NCBI RefSeq assembly: GCF_963678635.1
Contig: NC_087070.1
Span: 8,962,539-9,026,538 of the forward strand
Length of the DNA stretch: 64,000 bases
Direction of reading: 5' to 3'
DNA from: Symsagittifera roscoffensis
Taxonomy: Eukaryota > Xenacoelomorpha > Acoela > Convolutidae
Within the stretch, counting starts at the first letter, position 1. Every line of letters starts with the position of its first letter. The position numbers and the translations under genes were made by a program. Under the pieces are notes generated by a model. The model did no database searches. It was not told where the DNA came from and saw only the letters and a list, made by a program, of their open reading frames with translations. Below are positions 51,868 through 64,000 of the stretch, piece after piece.

Positions 51868-54800
51868 TTGCTTCTTCAGTTTTGACATCTTTGAAATACG
51901 CAGCGCTGTTTTTTTGGTTTGTTAATGCGTTGTGGGTATGCTGACTGTTCATGGGACTTCTGATTTTTGAATTTTGGTATTTATGTTTCTGAAATATGTC
52001 TTTTTTTGTGTTCATCCTTGATGCGATTTTTGTGGTACAAATTTTTCCGTTTTCCAGGACAGTGTGTGGCTAGTTAAGAAGTCTTGATGAGTTCATTGTT
52101 GTTACAATCATTAATTCTACTTAGTTAGCGACCCTTGCAGAAGCGGATATGCGCTGTGGTGATTTTTGGTCCGAAAAAAATTGTCACAAATTGGTAGTTT
52201 CCACTAGCTTCTTGGCTCGACTACTGAATGTTTCTTCAGTTTTGACATCTTTGAAATACACAGCGACAATTTTTTTGGGTTTTTTAATGCGTTGTGGGTT
52301 TTCTGACAGTTCATGGCAGCACTAAGTTTTTGATTATGGTCTGTTTCTGAAATATGTCTTTTTTTGTGTTTATCCTTGATGCGATCTTTTGTGGTACAAT
52401 ATTTTTTCATTTTCAGGACCTTGTGTGGCTATCTTAGTCATCTTGATGTGTTCATTGTTGTACCATTCATCAATTCCACTGGGTTAGCGATCGTTGCAGA
52501 AGCGGATTTGCGCTGTGGTGATTTTTTGTCCGAAGAAAGTTGTCGTCACAAATTGGTAGTTTCCACTAGCTTCTGGTTTTTGCTACTGAATGTTTCTTCA
52601 GTTTTGACATCTTTGAAATACGCAGCACTGCTTTTTTGATTTGTTAATGCGTTGTAGGTTTTCTGACAGTTCATGGGAGTACTAAGTTTTTGATTTTGGT
52701 ATTTGTGTTTCTGAAATATGTCTTTTTTGTGTTTGTTGTTGATGCGATCTTTTATGGTACAATTTTTTTTCGTTTTCCAGGACACTCTGTGGCTAGTTAA
52801 GTCATCTTGATATGTCCATTACTGTTCCATTCATCAATTCCACTGGGTTAGCGATCGTTGCAGAAGCGGATTTGCGCTGTGGTGATTCTTTGTCCGAAGA
52901 AAGTTGTCGTCACAAATTGGTAGTTTCCACTAGCTTCTGGTCTTGGCTACTGAATGTTTCTTCAGTTTTGACATCTTTGAAATACGCAGCGCTGCTTTTT
53001 TGGTTTGTTAATGCGTTTTGGGTATTTTTGACTGTTCATGGGACTGGGTTTTGGATTTTGGTATTTATGTTTCTGAAATATGTCTTTTTTGTGTTTGTTC
53101 TCGATGCGATCTTTTGTGGTACAAATTTTTTTCATTTTCCAGGACACTGTGTGGCTAGTTAAGTCATCTTGATATATCCATTATTGTTCCCTTCATCAAT
53201 TCCACTGGGTTAGCGATCGTTGCAGAAGCGGATTTGCGCTGTGGTGATTTCTTGTCCGAAAAAAATTGTCACAGTACTGGCAGTTTTTCTTTCTTTTTGG
53301 TCTTGACTACCAGACATTCCTGTTTTCATAAATTTGAAAGCCAGAGCTGCCTTTTTGGGGTTGATTATGGATTTGTTTACTTTTTGATGTTACCTGGGAT
53401 TGCTTAAAAATTATTTTCAGTTTTTTCTGTGGAATCATGTCTTTTTATGTGTCTATCAGTGATGCGGTTTTTCTCGTTAAAAATTTTTTCCATTTTTGAT
53501 CACAGCGTCTGGCTGATATTATCATTTCGATGTGCTCATTTTTATTCATTTAATCAGTTCTAATGGGTTAGTGGTCATTGCACTAGCGAATTTGAGCTGG
53601 AGTGTTTCTGTCTCAATGAAGTTATCCTAAATTGGTAGTTACCACTAGCATCTGGTCTTGGCTACTGAATGTTTCTTCAGTTTTGACATCTTTGAAATAA
53701 ACAGCGACACTTTATTGGGTTGTTAATGCGTTGTGGGTTTGCTGACTGTTCATGAGACTTCTACGTTTTGGATTTTGCTTTTTATTTTTCTGAAATATGT
53801 CTTTTTTTATGTTCATCCTTGATGCGAATTTTGTGCTACAAATTTTTTCATTTTCCAGGACAGTGTGTGGCTAGTTAAGAAGTCTTGATGAGTTCATTAT
53901 TGTTCCAATCAATAATTTTTTTTTGTTAGCGATCGTTGCAGAAGCGGATTTGCGCTGTAGTGATTTTTTGTCCGAAGAAAGTTGTCGTCACAAATTGGTA
54001 GTTTCCACTAGCTTCTGGTCTTTTCTACTGAATGTTTCTTCAGTTTTGACATCTTTGAAATACGCAGCGCTGCTTTTTTGATTTGTTAATGCGTTGTGGG
54101 TATGCTGACTGTTCATGGGATTTCTGGGTTTTTGATTTTCGTTTTTATGTTTCTGAAATATGTCTGTTTTGTGTTTATTCTTGATGCGATCTTTTGTGGT
54201 AGAAACTTTTTCATTTTCCAGGACACTCTGTGGCTAGTTAAGTCATCTCGATAAGTCGATTTTTATTTCATTCATCAATTCCACTGGGTTAGCGATAGCT
54301 GCAGAAGCGGATTTGCGCAGTGGTGATTTTTTGTCTGAAGAAAGTTGTCGTCACAAATTGGTAGTTTCCACTGGCTTCTGGTCTTGGCTACTGAATGTTT
54401 CTTCACTTTTGACATCTTTGAAATACGCAGCGTTGCTTTTTTGGTTTGTTAATGCGTTGTGGGTATTTTTGACTGTTCATGGGACTTCTGGGTTTTTGAT
54501 TTTGGTATTTATGTTTCTGAAATATGTCTTTTTAGTGTTTGTTCTTGATGCAATCTTTTCTGGTACAAATTTTTTTCATTTTCCAGGACACTGTGTGGCT
54601 AGTTAAGTCATCTTGATATGTCCATTATTGTTCCATTCATCAATTCCACTGGGTTAGCGATCGTTGCAGAAGCGGATTTGCGCTGTGGTGATTTTTTGTC
54701 CGAAGAAAGTTGTCGTCACAAATTGGTAGTTTCCACTAGCTTCTGGTCTTTTCTACTGAATGTTTCTTCAGTTTTGACATCTTTGAAATACGCAGCGCTG

Positions 54801-56150
54801 CTTTTTTGATTTGTTAATGCGTTGTGGTTATTTTTTACTGTTCATGGGAGTTCTGGGTTTTTGATTTTGGTTTTTATGTTTCTGAAAAATGTCTTTTTTG
54901 TGTTTGTTCTTGATGCAATCTTTTCTGGTACAAATTTTTTTCATTTTCCAGGACACTGTGTGGCTAGTTAAGTCATCTTGATATGTCCATTATTGTTCCA
55001 TTCATCAATTCCACTGGGTTAGCGATCGTTGCAGAAGCGGATTTGCGCTGTGGTGATTTTTTGTCCGAAGAAAGTTGTCGTCACAAATTGGTGGTTTCCA
55101 CTATTTCTGGTCTTGGCTACTGAATGCTTTTTCAGTTTTGACATCTTTGAAATAAACAGCGCCGCTTTATTGGGTTGTTAATGCGTTGTGGGTATGCTGA
55201 CTGTTCATGAGACTTCTAGGTTTTTGATTTTGGTTTTTATGTTTCTGAAATATGGAAATGTGTCATTTTTTGTGTTTATCCTTGATGCGATCTTTTGTGG
55301 TACAAATTTTTTCATTTTCCAGGACACTGTGTGGCTAGTTAAGTCATCTTGATATGTCCATTGTTGTTCCATTCACCAACTTCACTAGGTTAGTGATCGT
55401 TGCAGAAGCGGATTTGCGCTGTGGTGATTTTTTGTCCGAAAAAAAATGCCATCAAAGTACTGGCAGTTTTTCTTTCTTTTTGGTCTTGACTACCAGACAT
55501 TCCTTGTTTTCATAAATTTGAAAGTTAGAGCTGCTTTTTTGGGGTTGATAATGCATTTGTTTATTTTTTGATGTTACCTGGGAGTGCTTAATAATTGTTT
55601 TCAGTTTTTTCTGTGGAATCATGTCTTTTTATGTGTCTATCAGTGATGCGCTTTTTTCGTTAAAAGTTTTTCCATTTTTGATCACAGCGTCTGGCTGATA
55701 TTATCATTTCGATGTGCTCATTTTTATTCATTTATTATTTTCTACTGGGTTAGTGGTCATTGCACTAGCGAATTTGAGCTGGAGTGTTTTTGTCTCAATA
55801 AAGTTATTACAAATTGGTTGTTACCACTAGCATCTGGTCTTGGCTACTGAAGATTTCTTCAGTTTTGACTTCTTTGAAATAAACAGAGACGCTTTTTTGG
55901 ATTGTTAATGAGTTGTGGGTATGCTGAAGATTCATGGGGGTACTAAGTTTTTGATTTTGTTCTTTATGTTTCTGAAATATGTCATTTTTTGTGTTAATCC
56001 TTGATGCGATTTTTTGTGGTACAAATTTTTTCATCTTCCAGGACAGTGTGTGGCTAGTTAAGAAATCTTGATGTGTTCATTGTTGTTCCATTCATCAATT
56101 CCACTGGGTTAGCGATCGCTGCAGAAGCGAATTTGCGCCGTGGTCGTTTT
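51868..56150. repeat. 363-bp satellite, subfamily A (12-13 monomers)
   Basis: Monomers are marked by CAGTTTTGACATCTTTGAAATA at about 51879, 52239, 52601, 52965, 53680, 54043, 54406, 54771, 55135 and 55862. Two strongly diverged monomers sit at about 53322 and 55506. Subfamily A has CGCAGCGCTGCTTTTTTG and TTCCAGGACACTGTGTGGCT with TAAGTCATCTTGATATGTCC. Some monomers carry a + strand open frame almost one monomer long (52812-53162, 116 codons; 54313-54606). The left end of the array abuts the triplet tract. Confidence 0.97.
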
Positions 56151-59100
56151 TTGTCCGAAAAAAGTTGTCACAAATTGGTAGTTTCCACTAGCTTCTGATC
56201 TTGGCTACTGAATGTTTCTTCAGTTTTGACATCTTCCAAATACACATCGACATTTTTTTGGGTAGTTAATGCGTTGTGGGTATGCTGACGGCTCATGGGA
56301 GTACAAAGTTTTTGATTTTGTTCCTTGTATTTCTGAAATATGTCTTTTTTTATGTTCAGCCTTGATATGATTTTTTTGTGGTAATTTTTTTTTCATTTTT
56401 GAGGACAGTGTGTGGCTAGTTAAGAAATCTTGATATGTTCATTTTTGTTCCATTCCTCATTTATACTGGCTTAGCGATCATTGCAGAAGTCGATTTGCGC
56501 TGTGGTGGTTTTTTGTCCGAAAAAAGTTGTCACAACTTGGTAGTTTCCACTAGCTTCTGATCTTGGCTACTGAATGTTTCTTCAGTTTTGACATCTTCCA
56601 AATACACATCGACATTTTTTTGGGTAGTTAATGCGTTGTGGGTATGCTGACCGCTCATGGGAGTACAATGTTTTTGATTTTGTTCCTTGTATTTCTGAAA
56701 TATGTCTTTTTTTTATGTTCAGCCTTGATGTGATTTTATGTGGTACAATTTTTTTTCATTTTTGAGGACAGTGTGTGGCTAGTTAAGAAATCTTGATGTG
56801 TTCATTTTTGTTCCATTCCTCATTTCTACTGGCTTAGCGATCATTGCAGAAAAGGATTTGCGCTGTGGTGGTTTTTTGTCCGAAAAAAGTTGTCACAAAT
56901 TGGTAGTTTCCACTAGCTTCTGATCTTGGCTACTGAATGTTTCTTCAGTTTTGACATCTTCCAAATACACATCGACAATTTTTTGGGTAGTTAATGCGTT
57001 GTGGGTATGCTGACGGCTCATGGGAGTACAATGTTTTTGATTTTGTTCCTTGTATTTCTGAAATAAGTCTTTTTTTTATGTTCAGCCTTGATGTGATTTT
57101 TTGTGGTACAACTTTTTTTCATTTTTGAGGACAGTGTGTGGCTAGTTAAGAAGTCTTGATGTGTTCATTTTTGTTCCATTCCTCATTTCTACTGGCTTAG
57201 CGATCATTGCAGAAATGGATTTGCGCTGTGGTGGTTTTTTGTCCGAAAAAAGTTGTCACAAATTGGTAGTTTCCACTAGCTTCTGATCTTGGCTACTGAA
57301 TGTTTCTTCAGTTTTGACATCTTCCAAATACACATCGACAATTTTTTGGGTAGTTAATGCGTTGTGGGTATGCTAACGGCTCATGGGAGTACAATGTTTT
57401 TGATTTTGTTCCTTGTATTTCTGAAATATGTCTTTATTTATGTTCAGCCTTGATGTGATTTTTTTGTGGTACAATTTTTTTTCATTTTTGAGGACAGTGT
57501 GTGGCTAGTTAAGAAATCTTGATGTGTTCATTTTTATTCCATTCCTCATTTCTACCTACTGGCTTAGCGATCATTGCAGAAGTGGATTTGCGCTGTGGTG
57601 GTTTTTTGTCCGAAAAAAGTTGTCACAAATTGGTAGTTTCCACTAGCTTCTGATCTTGGCTACTGAATGTTTATTCAGTTTTGACATCTTCCAAATACAC
57701 ATCGACATTTTTTTGGGTAGTTAATGCGTTGTGGGTATGCTGACGGCTCATGGGAGTACAATGTTTTTGATTTTGTTCCTTGTATTTCTGAAATATGTCT
57801 TTTTTTATGTTCAGCCTTGAGGTGATTTTATGTGGTACAATTTTTTTTCATTTTTGAGGACAGTGTGTGGCTAGTTAAGAAATCTTGATGTGTTCATTTT
57901 TGTTCCATTCCTCATTTCTACTGGCTTAGCGATCATTGCAGAAATGGATTTGCGCTGTGGTGGTTTTTTGTCCGAAAAAAGTTGTCACAAATTGGTAGTT
58001 TCCACTAGCTTCTGATCTTGGCTACTGAATGTTTCTTCAGTTTTGACATCTTCCAAATACACATCGACAATTCTTTGGGTAGTTAATGCGCTGTGGGTAT
58101 GCTGACGGCTCATGGGAGTACAATGTTTTTGATTTTGTTCCTTGTATTTCTGAAATATGTCTTTTTTTTATGTTCATCCTTGATGTGATTTTTTGTGGTA
58201 CAAATTTTTTTTCATTTTTGAGGACAGTGTGTGGCTAGTTAAGAAATCTTGATGGGTTCATTTTTGTTCCATTCCTCATTTCTACTGGCTTAGCGATCAT
58301 TGCAGAAATGGATTTGCGCTGTGGTGGTTTTTTATCCGAAAAAAGTTGTCACAAATTGGTAGTTTCCACTAGCTTCTGATCTTGGCTACTGAATGTTTCT
58401 TCAGTTTTGACATCTTCCAAATACACATCGACAATTTTTTGGGTAGTTAATGCGTTGTGGGTATGCTGATGGCTCATGGGAGTACAATGTTTTTGATTTT
58501 GTTCTTTGTATTTCTGAAATATGTCTTTTTTTATGTTCAGCCTTGATGTGATTTTTTTGTGGTACAATTTTTTTTCAATTTTGAGGACAGTGTGTGGCTA
58601 GTTAAGAAATCTTGATGTGTTCATTTTTGTTCCATTCCTCATTTCAACTGGCTTAGCGATCATTACAGAAGTGGATTTGCGCTGTGGTGGTTTTTTGTCC
58701 GAAAAAAGTTGTCACAAATTGGTAGTTTCCACTAGCTTCTGATCTTGGCTACTGAATGTTTCTTCAGTTTTGACATCTTCCAAATACACATCGAAAATTT
58801 TTTGGGTAGTTAATGCGTTGTGGGTATGCTGATGGCTCATGGGAGTACAATGTTTTTGATTTTGTTCTTTGTATTTCTGAAATATGTCTTTTTTATGTTC
58901 AGCCTTGATGTGATTTTTTTGTGGTACAATTTTTTTTCATTTTTGAGGACAGTGTGTGGCTAGTTAAGAAATCTTGATGTGTTCATTTTTATTCCATTCC
59001 TCATTTCTACCTACTGGCTTAGCGATCATTGCAGAAGTGGATTTGCGCTGTGGTGGTTTTTTGTCCGAAAAAAGTTGTCACAAATTGGTAGTTTCCACTA

Positions 59101-62100
59101 GCTTCTGATCTTGGCTACTGAATGTTTCTTCAGTTTTGACATCTTTGAAATACGCAGCACTGCTTTTTTGATTTGTTAATGCGTTGTAGATTTGCTGACA
59201 GTTCATGGGAGTACTAAGTTTTTGATTTTGGTATTTGTGTTTCTGAAATATGTCTTTTTTGTGTTTGTTGTTGATGCGATCTTTTATGGTACAATTTTTT
59301 TTCGTTTTCCAGGACACTCTGTGGCTAGTTAAGTCATCTTGATATGTCCATTACTGTTCCATTCATCAATTCCACTGGCTTAGCGATCATTGCAGAAGTG
59401 GATTTGCGCTGTGGTGGTTTTTTGTCCGAAAAAATTTGTCACAAATTGGTAGTTTCCACTAGCTTCTGATCTTGGCTACTGAATGTTTCTTCAGTTTTGA
59501 CATCTTCCAAATACACATCGACAATTTTTTGCGTAGTTAATGCGTTGTGGGTATGCTGACGGCTCATGGGAGTACAATGTTTTTGATTTTGTTCCTTGTA
59601 TTTCTGAAATATGTCTTTTTTTTATGTTCAGCGTTGATGTGATTTTTTGTGGTACAATTTTAATTTTTTTTCATTTTTGAGGACAGTGTGTGGCTAGTTA
59701 AGAAATCTTGATGTGTTCATTTTTGTTCCATTCCTCATTTCTACTGGCTTAGCGACCATTGCAGAAGTGGATTTGCGCTGTGGTGGTTTTTTGTCCGAAA
59801 AAAGTTGTCACAAATTGGTAGTTTCCACTAGCTTCTGATCTTGGCTACTGAATGTTTCTTCAGTTTTGACATCTTCCAAATACACATCGACAATTTTTTG
59901 GGTAGTTAATGCGTTGTATGTATGCCGACGGCTCATGGGAGTACAATGTTTTTGATTTCGTTCCTTGTATTTCTGAATTATGTTTTTTTTTATGTTCAGC
60001 CTTGATGTGATTTTTTTGTGGTACAATTTTTTTTCATTTTTGAGGACAGCGTGTGGCTAGTTAAGAAATCTTGATGTGTTCAATTTTGTTCCATTCCTCA
60101 TTTCTACTGGCTTAGCGATCATTGCAGAAGTGGATTTGCGCTGTGGTGTCTTTTTGTCCGGAAAAGTTGTCACAAATTGGTAGTTTCCACTAGCTTCTGA
60201 TCTTGGCTACTGAATGTTTCTTCAGTTTTGACATCTTCCAAATACACATCGAAAATTTTTTGGGTAGTTAATGCGTTGTGGGTATGCTGATGGCTCATGG
60301 GAGTACAATGTTTTTGATTTTGTTCCTTGTATTTCTGAAATATGTCTTTTTTATGTTCAGCCTTGATGTGATTTTTTTGTGGTACAATTTTTTTTCATTT
60401 TTGAGGACAGTGGGTGGCTAGTTAAGAAATCTTGATGTGTTCATTTTTGTTCCATTCCTCATTTCTACTGGCTTAGCGATCATTGCAGAAGTGGATTTGC
60501 GCAGTGGTATTTTTTTGTCCGAAAAAAGTTGTCACAAATTGGTAGTTTCCACTAGCTTCTGATCTTGGCTACTGAATGTTTCTTCAGTTTTGACATCTTC
60601 CAAATACACATCGACAATTTTTTGGGTAGCTAATGCGTTGTGGGTATGCTGACGGCTCAATGGAGTACAATGTTTTTGATTTTGTTCCTTGTATTTCTGA
60701 AATATGTCTTTTTTTTATGTTCAGCCTTGATGTGATTTTTTTGTGGTACAATTTTTTTTTCATTTTTGAGGACAGTGTGTGGCTAGTTAAGAAATCTTGA
60801 TGTGTTCATTTTTGTTCCATTCCTCATTTCTACTGGCTTAGCGATCATTGCAGAAGTTGATTTGCGCTGTGGTGGTTTTTTGTCCGAAAAAAGTTGTCAC
60901 AAATTGGTAGTTTCCACTAGCTTCTGATCTTGGCTACTGAACGTTTCTTCAGTTTTGACATCTTCCAAATACACATCGAAACTTTTTTGGGTAGTTAATG
61001 CGTTGTGGGTATGCTGACGGCTCATGGGAGTACAATGTTTTTGATTTTGTTCCTTGTATTTCTGAAATATGCCTTTTTTATGTTCAGCCTTGATGTGATT
61101 TTTTTGTGGTACAATTTTTTTTCATTTTTGAGGACAGTGTGTGGCTAGTTAAGAAGTCTTGATGTGTTCATTTTTGTTCCATTCCTCATTTCTACTGGCT
61201 TAGCGATCATTGCAGAAGTGGATTTGCGCAGTGGTGTTTTTTTGTCCGAAAAAAGTTGTCACAAATTGGTAGTTTCCACTAGCTTCTGATCTTGACTACT
61301 GAATGTTTCTTCAGTTTTGACATCTTCCAAATACACATCGACATTTTTTTGCGTAGTTAATGCGTTGTGGGTATGCTGACGGCTCATGAGAGTACAGTGT
61401 TTTTGATTTTGTTCCTTGTATTTCTGAAATATGTCTTTTTTTTTATGTTCAGCCTTCATTTGATTTTTTTGTGGTACAATTTTTTTTCATTTTTGAGGAC
61501 AGTGTGTGGCTAGTTAAGAAATCTTGATGTGTTCATTTTTGTTCCATTCCTCATTTCTACTGGCTTAGCGATCATTGCAGAAGGGGATTTGCGCTGTGGT
61601 GGTTTTTTGTCCGAAAAAAGTTGTCACAAATTGGTAGTTTCCACTAGCTTCTGATCTTGGCTACTGAATGTTTCTTCAGTTTTGACATCTTCCTAATACA
61701 CATCGAAAACTTTTTGGGTAGTTAATGCGTTGTGGGTATGCTGACGACTCATGGGAGTACAATGTTTTTGATTTTGTTCCTTGTATTTCTGAAATATGTC
61801 TTTTTTTTATGTTCAGCCTTGATGTGATTTTTTTGTGGTACAATTTTTTTTCATTTTTGAGGACAGTGTGTGGCTAGTTAAGAAATCTTGATGTGTTCAT
61901 TTTTAATCCATTCCTCATTTCTACTGGCTTAGCGATCATTGCAGAAGTGGATTTGCGCAGTGGTATTTTTTTGTCCGAAAAAAGTTGTCACAAATTGGTA
62001 GTTTCCACTAGCTTCTGATCTTGGCTACTGAATGTTTCTTCAGTTTTGACATCTTCCAAACACACATCGAAAATTTTTTGGGTAGTTAATGCGTTGTGGG

Positions 62101-64000
62101 TATGCTGACGGCTCATGGGAATACAATGTTTTTGATTTTGTTCCTTGTATTTCTGAAATATGTCTTTTTTTATGTTCAGCCTTGATGTGATTTTTTTGTG
62201 GTACAATTTTTCATTTTTGAGGACAGTGTGTGGCTAGTTAAGAAATCTTGATGTGTTCATTTTTGTTCCATTCCTCATTTCTACTGGCTTAGCGATCATT
62301 GCAGAAGTGGATTTGCGCAGTGGTATTTTTTTGTCCGAAAAAAGTTGTCACAAATTGGTAGTTTCCACTAGCTTCTGATCTTGGCTACTGAATGTTTCTT
62401 CAGTTTTGACATCTTCCAAATACACATCGACATTTTTTGGGTAGTTAATGCGTTTTGGGTATGCTGACGGCTCATGGGAGTACAAAGTTTTTGATTTTGT
62501 TCCTTGTATTTCTGAAATAAATATGTCTTTTTTTATGTTCAGCCTTGATATGATTTTTTTGTGGTACAATTTTTTTTTCATTTTTGAGGACAGTGTGTGG
62601 CTAGTTAAGAAATCTTGATGTGTTCATTTTTGTTCCATTCCTCATTTCTACTGGCTTAGCGATCATTGCAGAAGTGGATTTGCGCTGTGGTGGTTTTTTG
62701 TCCGAAAAAAGTTGTCACAAATTGGTAGTTTCCACTAGCTTCTGATCTCGGCTACTGAATGTTTCTTCAGTTTTGACATCTTCCAAATACACATCGACAA
62801 TTTCTTGGGTAGTTAATGCGTTGTGGGTATGCTGACGGCTCATGGGAGTACAATGTTTTTGATTTTTTTCCTTGTATTTCTGAAATATGTCTTTATTTAT
62901 GTTCAGCCTTGATGTGATTTTTTTGTGGTACAATTTTTTTTCATTTTTGAGGACAGTGTGTGGCTAGTTAAGAAATCTTGATGTGTTCATTTTTGTTCCA
63001 TTCCTCATTTCTACTGGCTTAGCGATCATTGCAGAAGTGGATTTGCGCTGTGGTGGTTTTTTGTTCGAAAAAAGTTGTCACAAATTGGTAGTTTCCACTA
63101 GCTTCTGATCTCGGCTACTGAATGTTTCTTCAGTTTTGACATCTTCCAAATACACATCGAAAATTTTTTGGGTAGTTAATGCGTTGTGGGTATGCTGACG
63201 GCTCATGGGAGTACAATGTTTTTGATTTTTTTCCTTGTATTTCTGAAATATGTCTTTTTTTAATGTTCAGCCTTGATGTGATTTTTTTGTGGTAAAATTT
63301 TTTTCATTTTTGAGGACAGTGTGTGGCTAGTTAAGAAATCTTGATGTGTTCATTTTTGTTCCATTCCTCATTTCTACTGGCTTAGCGATCATTGCAGAAG
63401 TGGATTTGCGCTGTGGTGGTTTTTTGTCCGAAAAAAGTTGTCACAAATTGGTAGTTTCCACTAGCTTCTGATCTTGGCTACTGAATGTTTCTTCAGTTTT
63501 GACATCTTCCAAATACACATCGACAATTTCTTGGGTAGTTAATGCGTTGTGGGTATGCTGACGGCTCATGGGAGTACAATGTTTTTGATTTTTTTCCTTG
63601 TATTTCTGAAATATGTCTTTATTTATGTTCAGCCTTGATGTGATTTTTTTGTGGTACAATTTTTTTTCATTTTTGAGGACAGTGTGTGGCTAGTTAAGAA
63701 ATCTTGATGTGTTCATTTTTGTTCCATTCCTCATTTCTACTGGTTTAGCGATCATTGCAGAAGTGGATTTGCGCTGTGGTGGTTTTTTGTTCGAAAAAAG
63801 TTGTCACAAATTGGTAGTTTCCACTAGCTTCTGATCTCGGCTACTGAATGTTTCTTCAGTTTTGACATCTTCCAAATACACATCGAAAATTTTTTGGGTA
63901 GTTAATGCGTTGTGGGTATGCTGACGGCTCATGGGAGTACAATGTTTTTGATTTTTTTCCTTGTATTTCTGAAATATGTCTTTTTTTAATGTTCAGCCTT
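56150..64000. repeat. 363-bp satellite, subfamily B (about 21 monomers, continues past window)
   Basis: Monomers at about 56223, 56585, 56948, 57311, 57678, 58040, 58404, 58768, 59133, 59494, 59863, 60225, 60588, 60952, 61314, 61679, 62043, 62403, 62770, 63133, 63496 and 63859. Over all 34 monomers the mean period is 363.0 bases. Subfamily B has CTTCCAAATACACATCGAC, TTTTGAGGACAGTGTGTGGC and AAGAAATCTTGATGTGTTC. The repeated 72-79 codon minus-strand frames are monomer translations, not genes. The monomer at about 59133 is of subfamily A type. Confidence 0.97.

Noticed and set aside
56200..63660. Recurrent 72-79 codon minus-strand frames as a gene family
   Set aside because: They recur exactly with the satellite period, vary with homopolymer indels, and lack promoters or independent conservation. 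They are satellite translations.
1..64000. tRNA or rRNA genes
   Set aside because: I looked for cloverleaf boxes (GGTTCGA-type) and conserved rRNA words on both strands and saw none convincing. A dedicated scan would be needed to be sure.

Overview
This is a stretch of a repeat-dense, AT-rich animal (probably invertebrate) genome with no intact host gene. The evidence is eukaryotic: decayed LTR retrotransposons of the Ty3/Gypsy and BEL/Pao types, a mariner-like foldback element, spliced-looking single exons, microsatellites and long satellite arrays. The BEL/Pao plus Gypsy mixture and a chuvirus-like glycoprotein relic fit arthropods or nematodes, but I cannot name the species. Two N runs of exactly 200 bases (13749-13948, 37668-37867) look like fixed-size scaffold gaps.

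Layout. 1-13748: one compositional block, rich in A and C and poor in G on the + strand. It holds a decayed Gypsy-type element in the order gag, protease, RT, RNase H, integrase, env-like (about 1-9300). A Pro/Ser-rich and glycoprotein-like segment of viral or retroelement type follows (about 9480-13748). 13949-14965: CA-rich microsatellite. 14966-18978: mostly unique noncoding DNA, with GATTATAAT-type repeats, one candidate minus-strand exon (18115-18379) and a GAGCGGTTTT foldback repeat. 18979-24803: a nearly full-length but broken minus-strand BEL/Pao element with LTRs, primer-binding site and polypurine tract. 24804-37667: a minus-strand Gypsy-type element with long linker and tail regions. 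A block of about 6.97 kb running from Pao RT to the Gypsy RNase H-integrase linker is tandemly duplicated (21491-28465 and 28466-35400).

37868-49960: noncoding DNA with many small repeats. They include a degenerate ~170-bp tandem repeat, a 21-bp minisatellite, a 696-bp mariner-type MITE, an inverted-repeat element, GAGCGGTTTT foldbacks and a 905-bp TRIM-like mini LTR element. One candidate host exon lies at 44410-44571. 49960-51720: five diverged units of a ~355-bp tandem repeat. 51868-64000: 34 monomers of a satellite averaging 363 bp, continuing past the window edge. It has two subfamilies, nested rearrangements and a 726-bp dimeric higher-order repeat at its right end.

No working gene set can be reconstructed. 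The retroelement genes carry stops, frameshifts, deleted domain segments and a mutated RT catalytic pair, so none is predicted to be autonomous. The open reading frames worth further attention are the unassigned ATG-less frame at 12924-13517, the 253-codon glycoprotein-like frame at 10970-11731 and the two splice-bounded exons.
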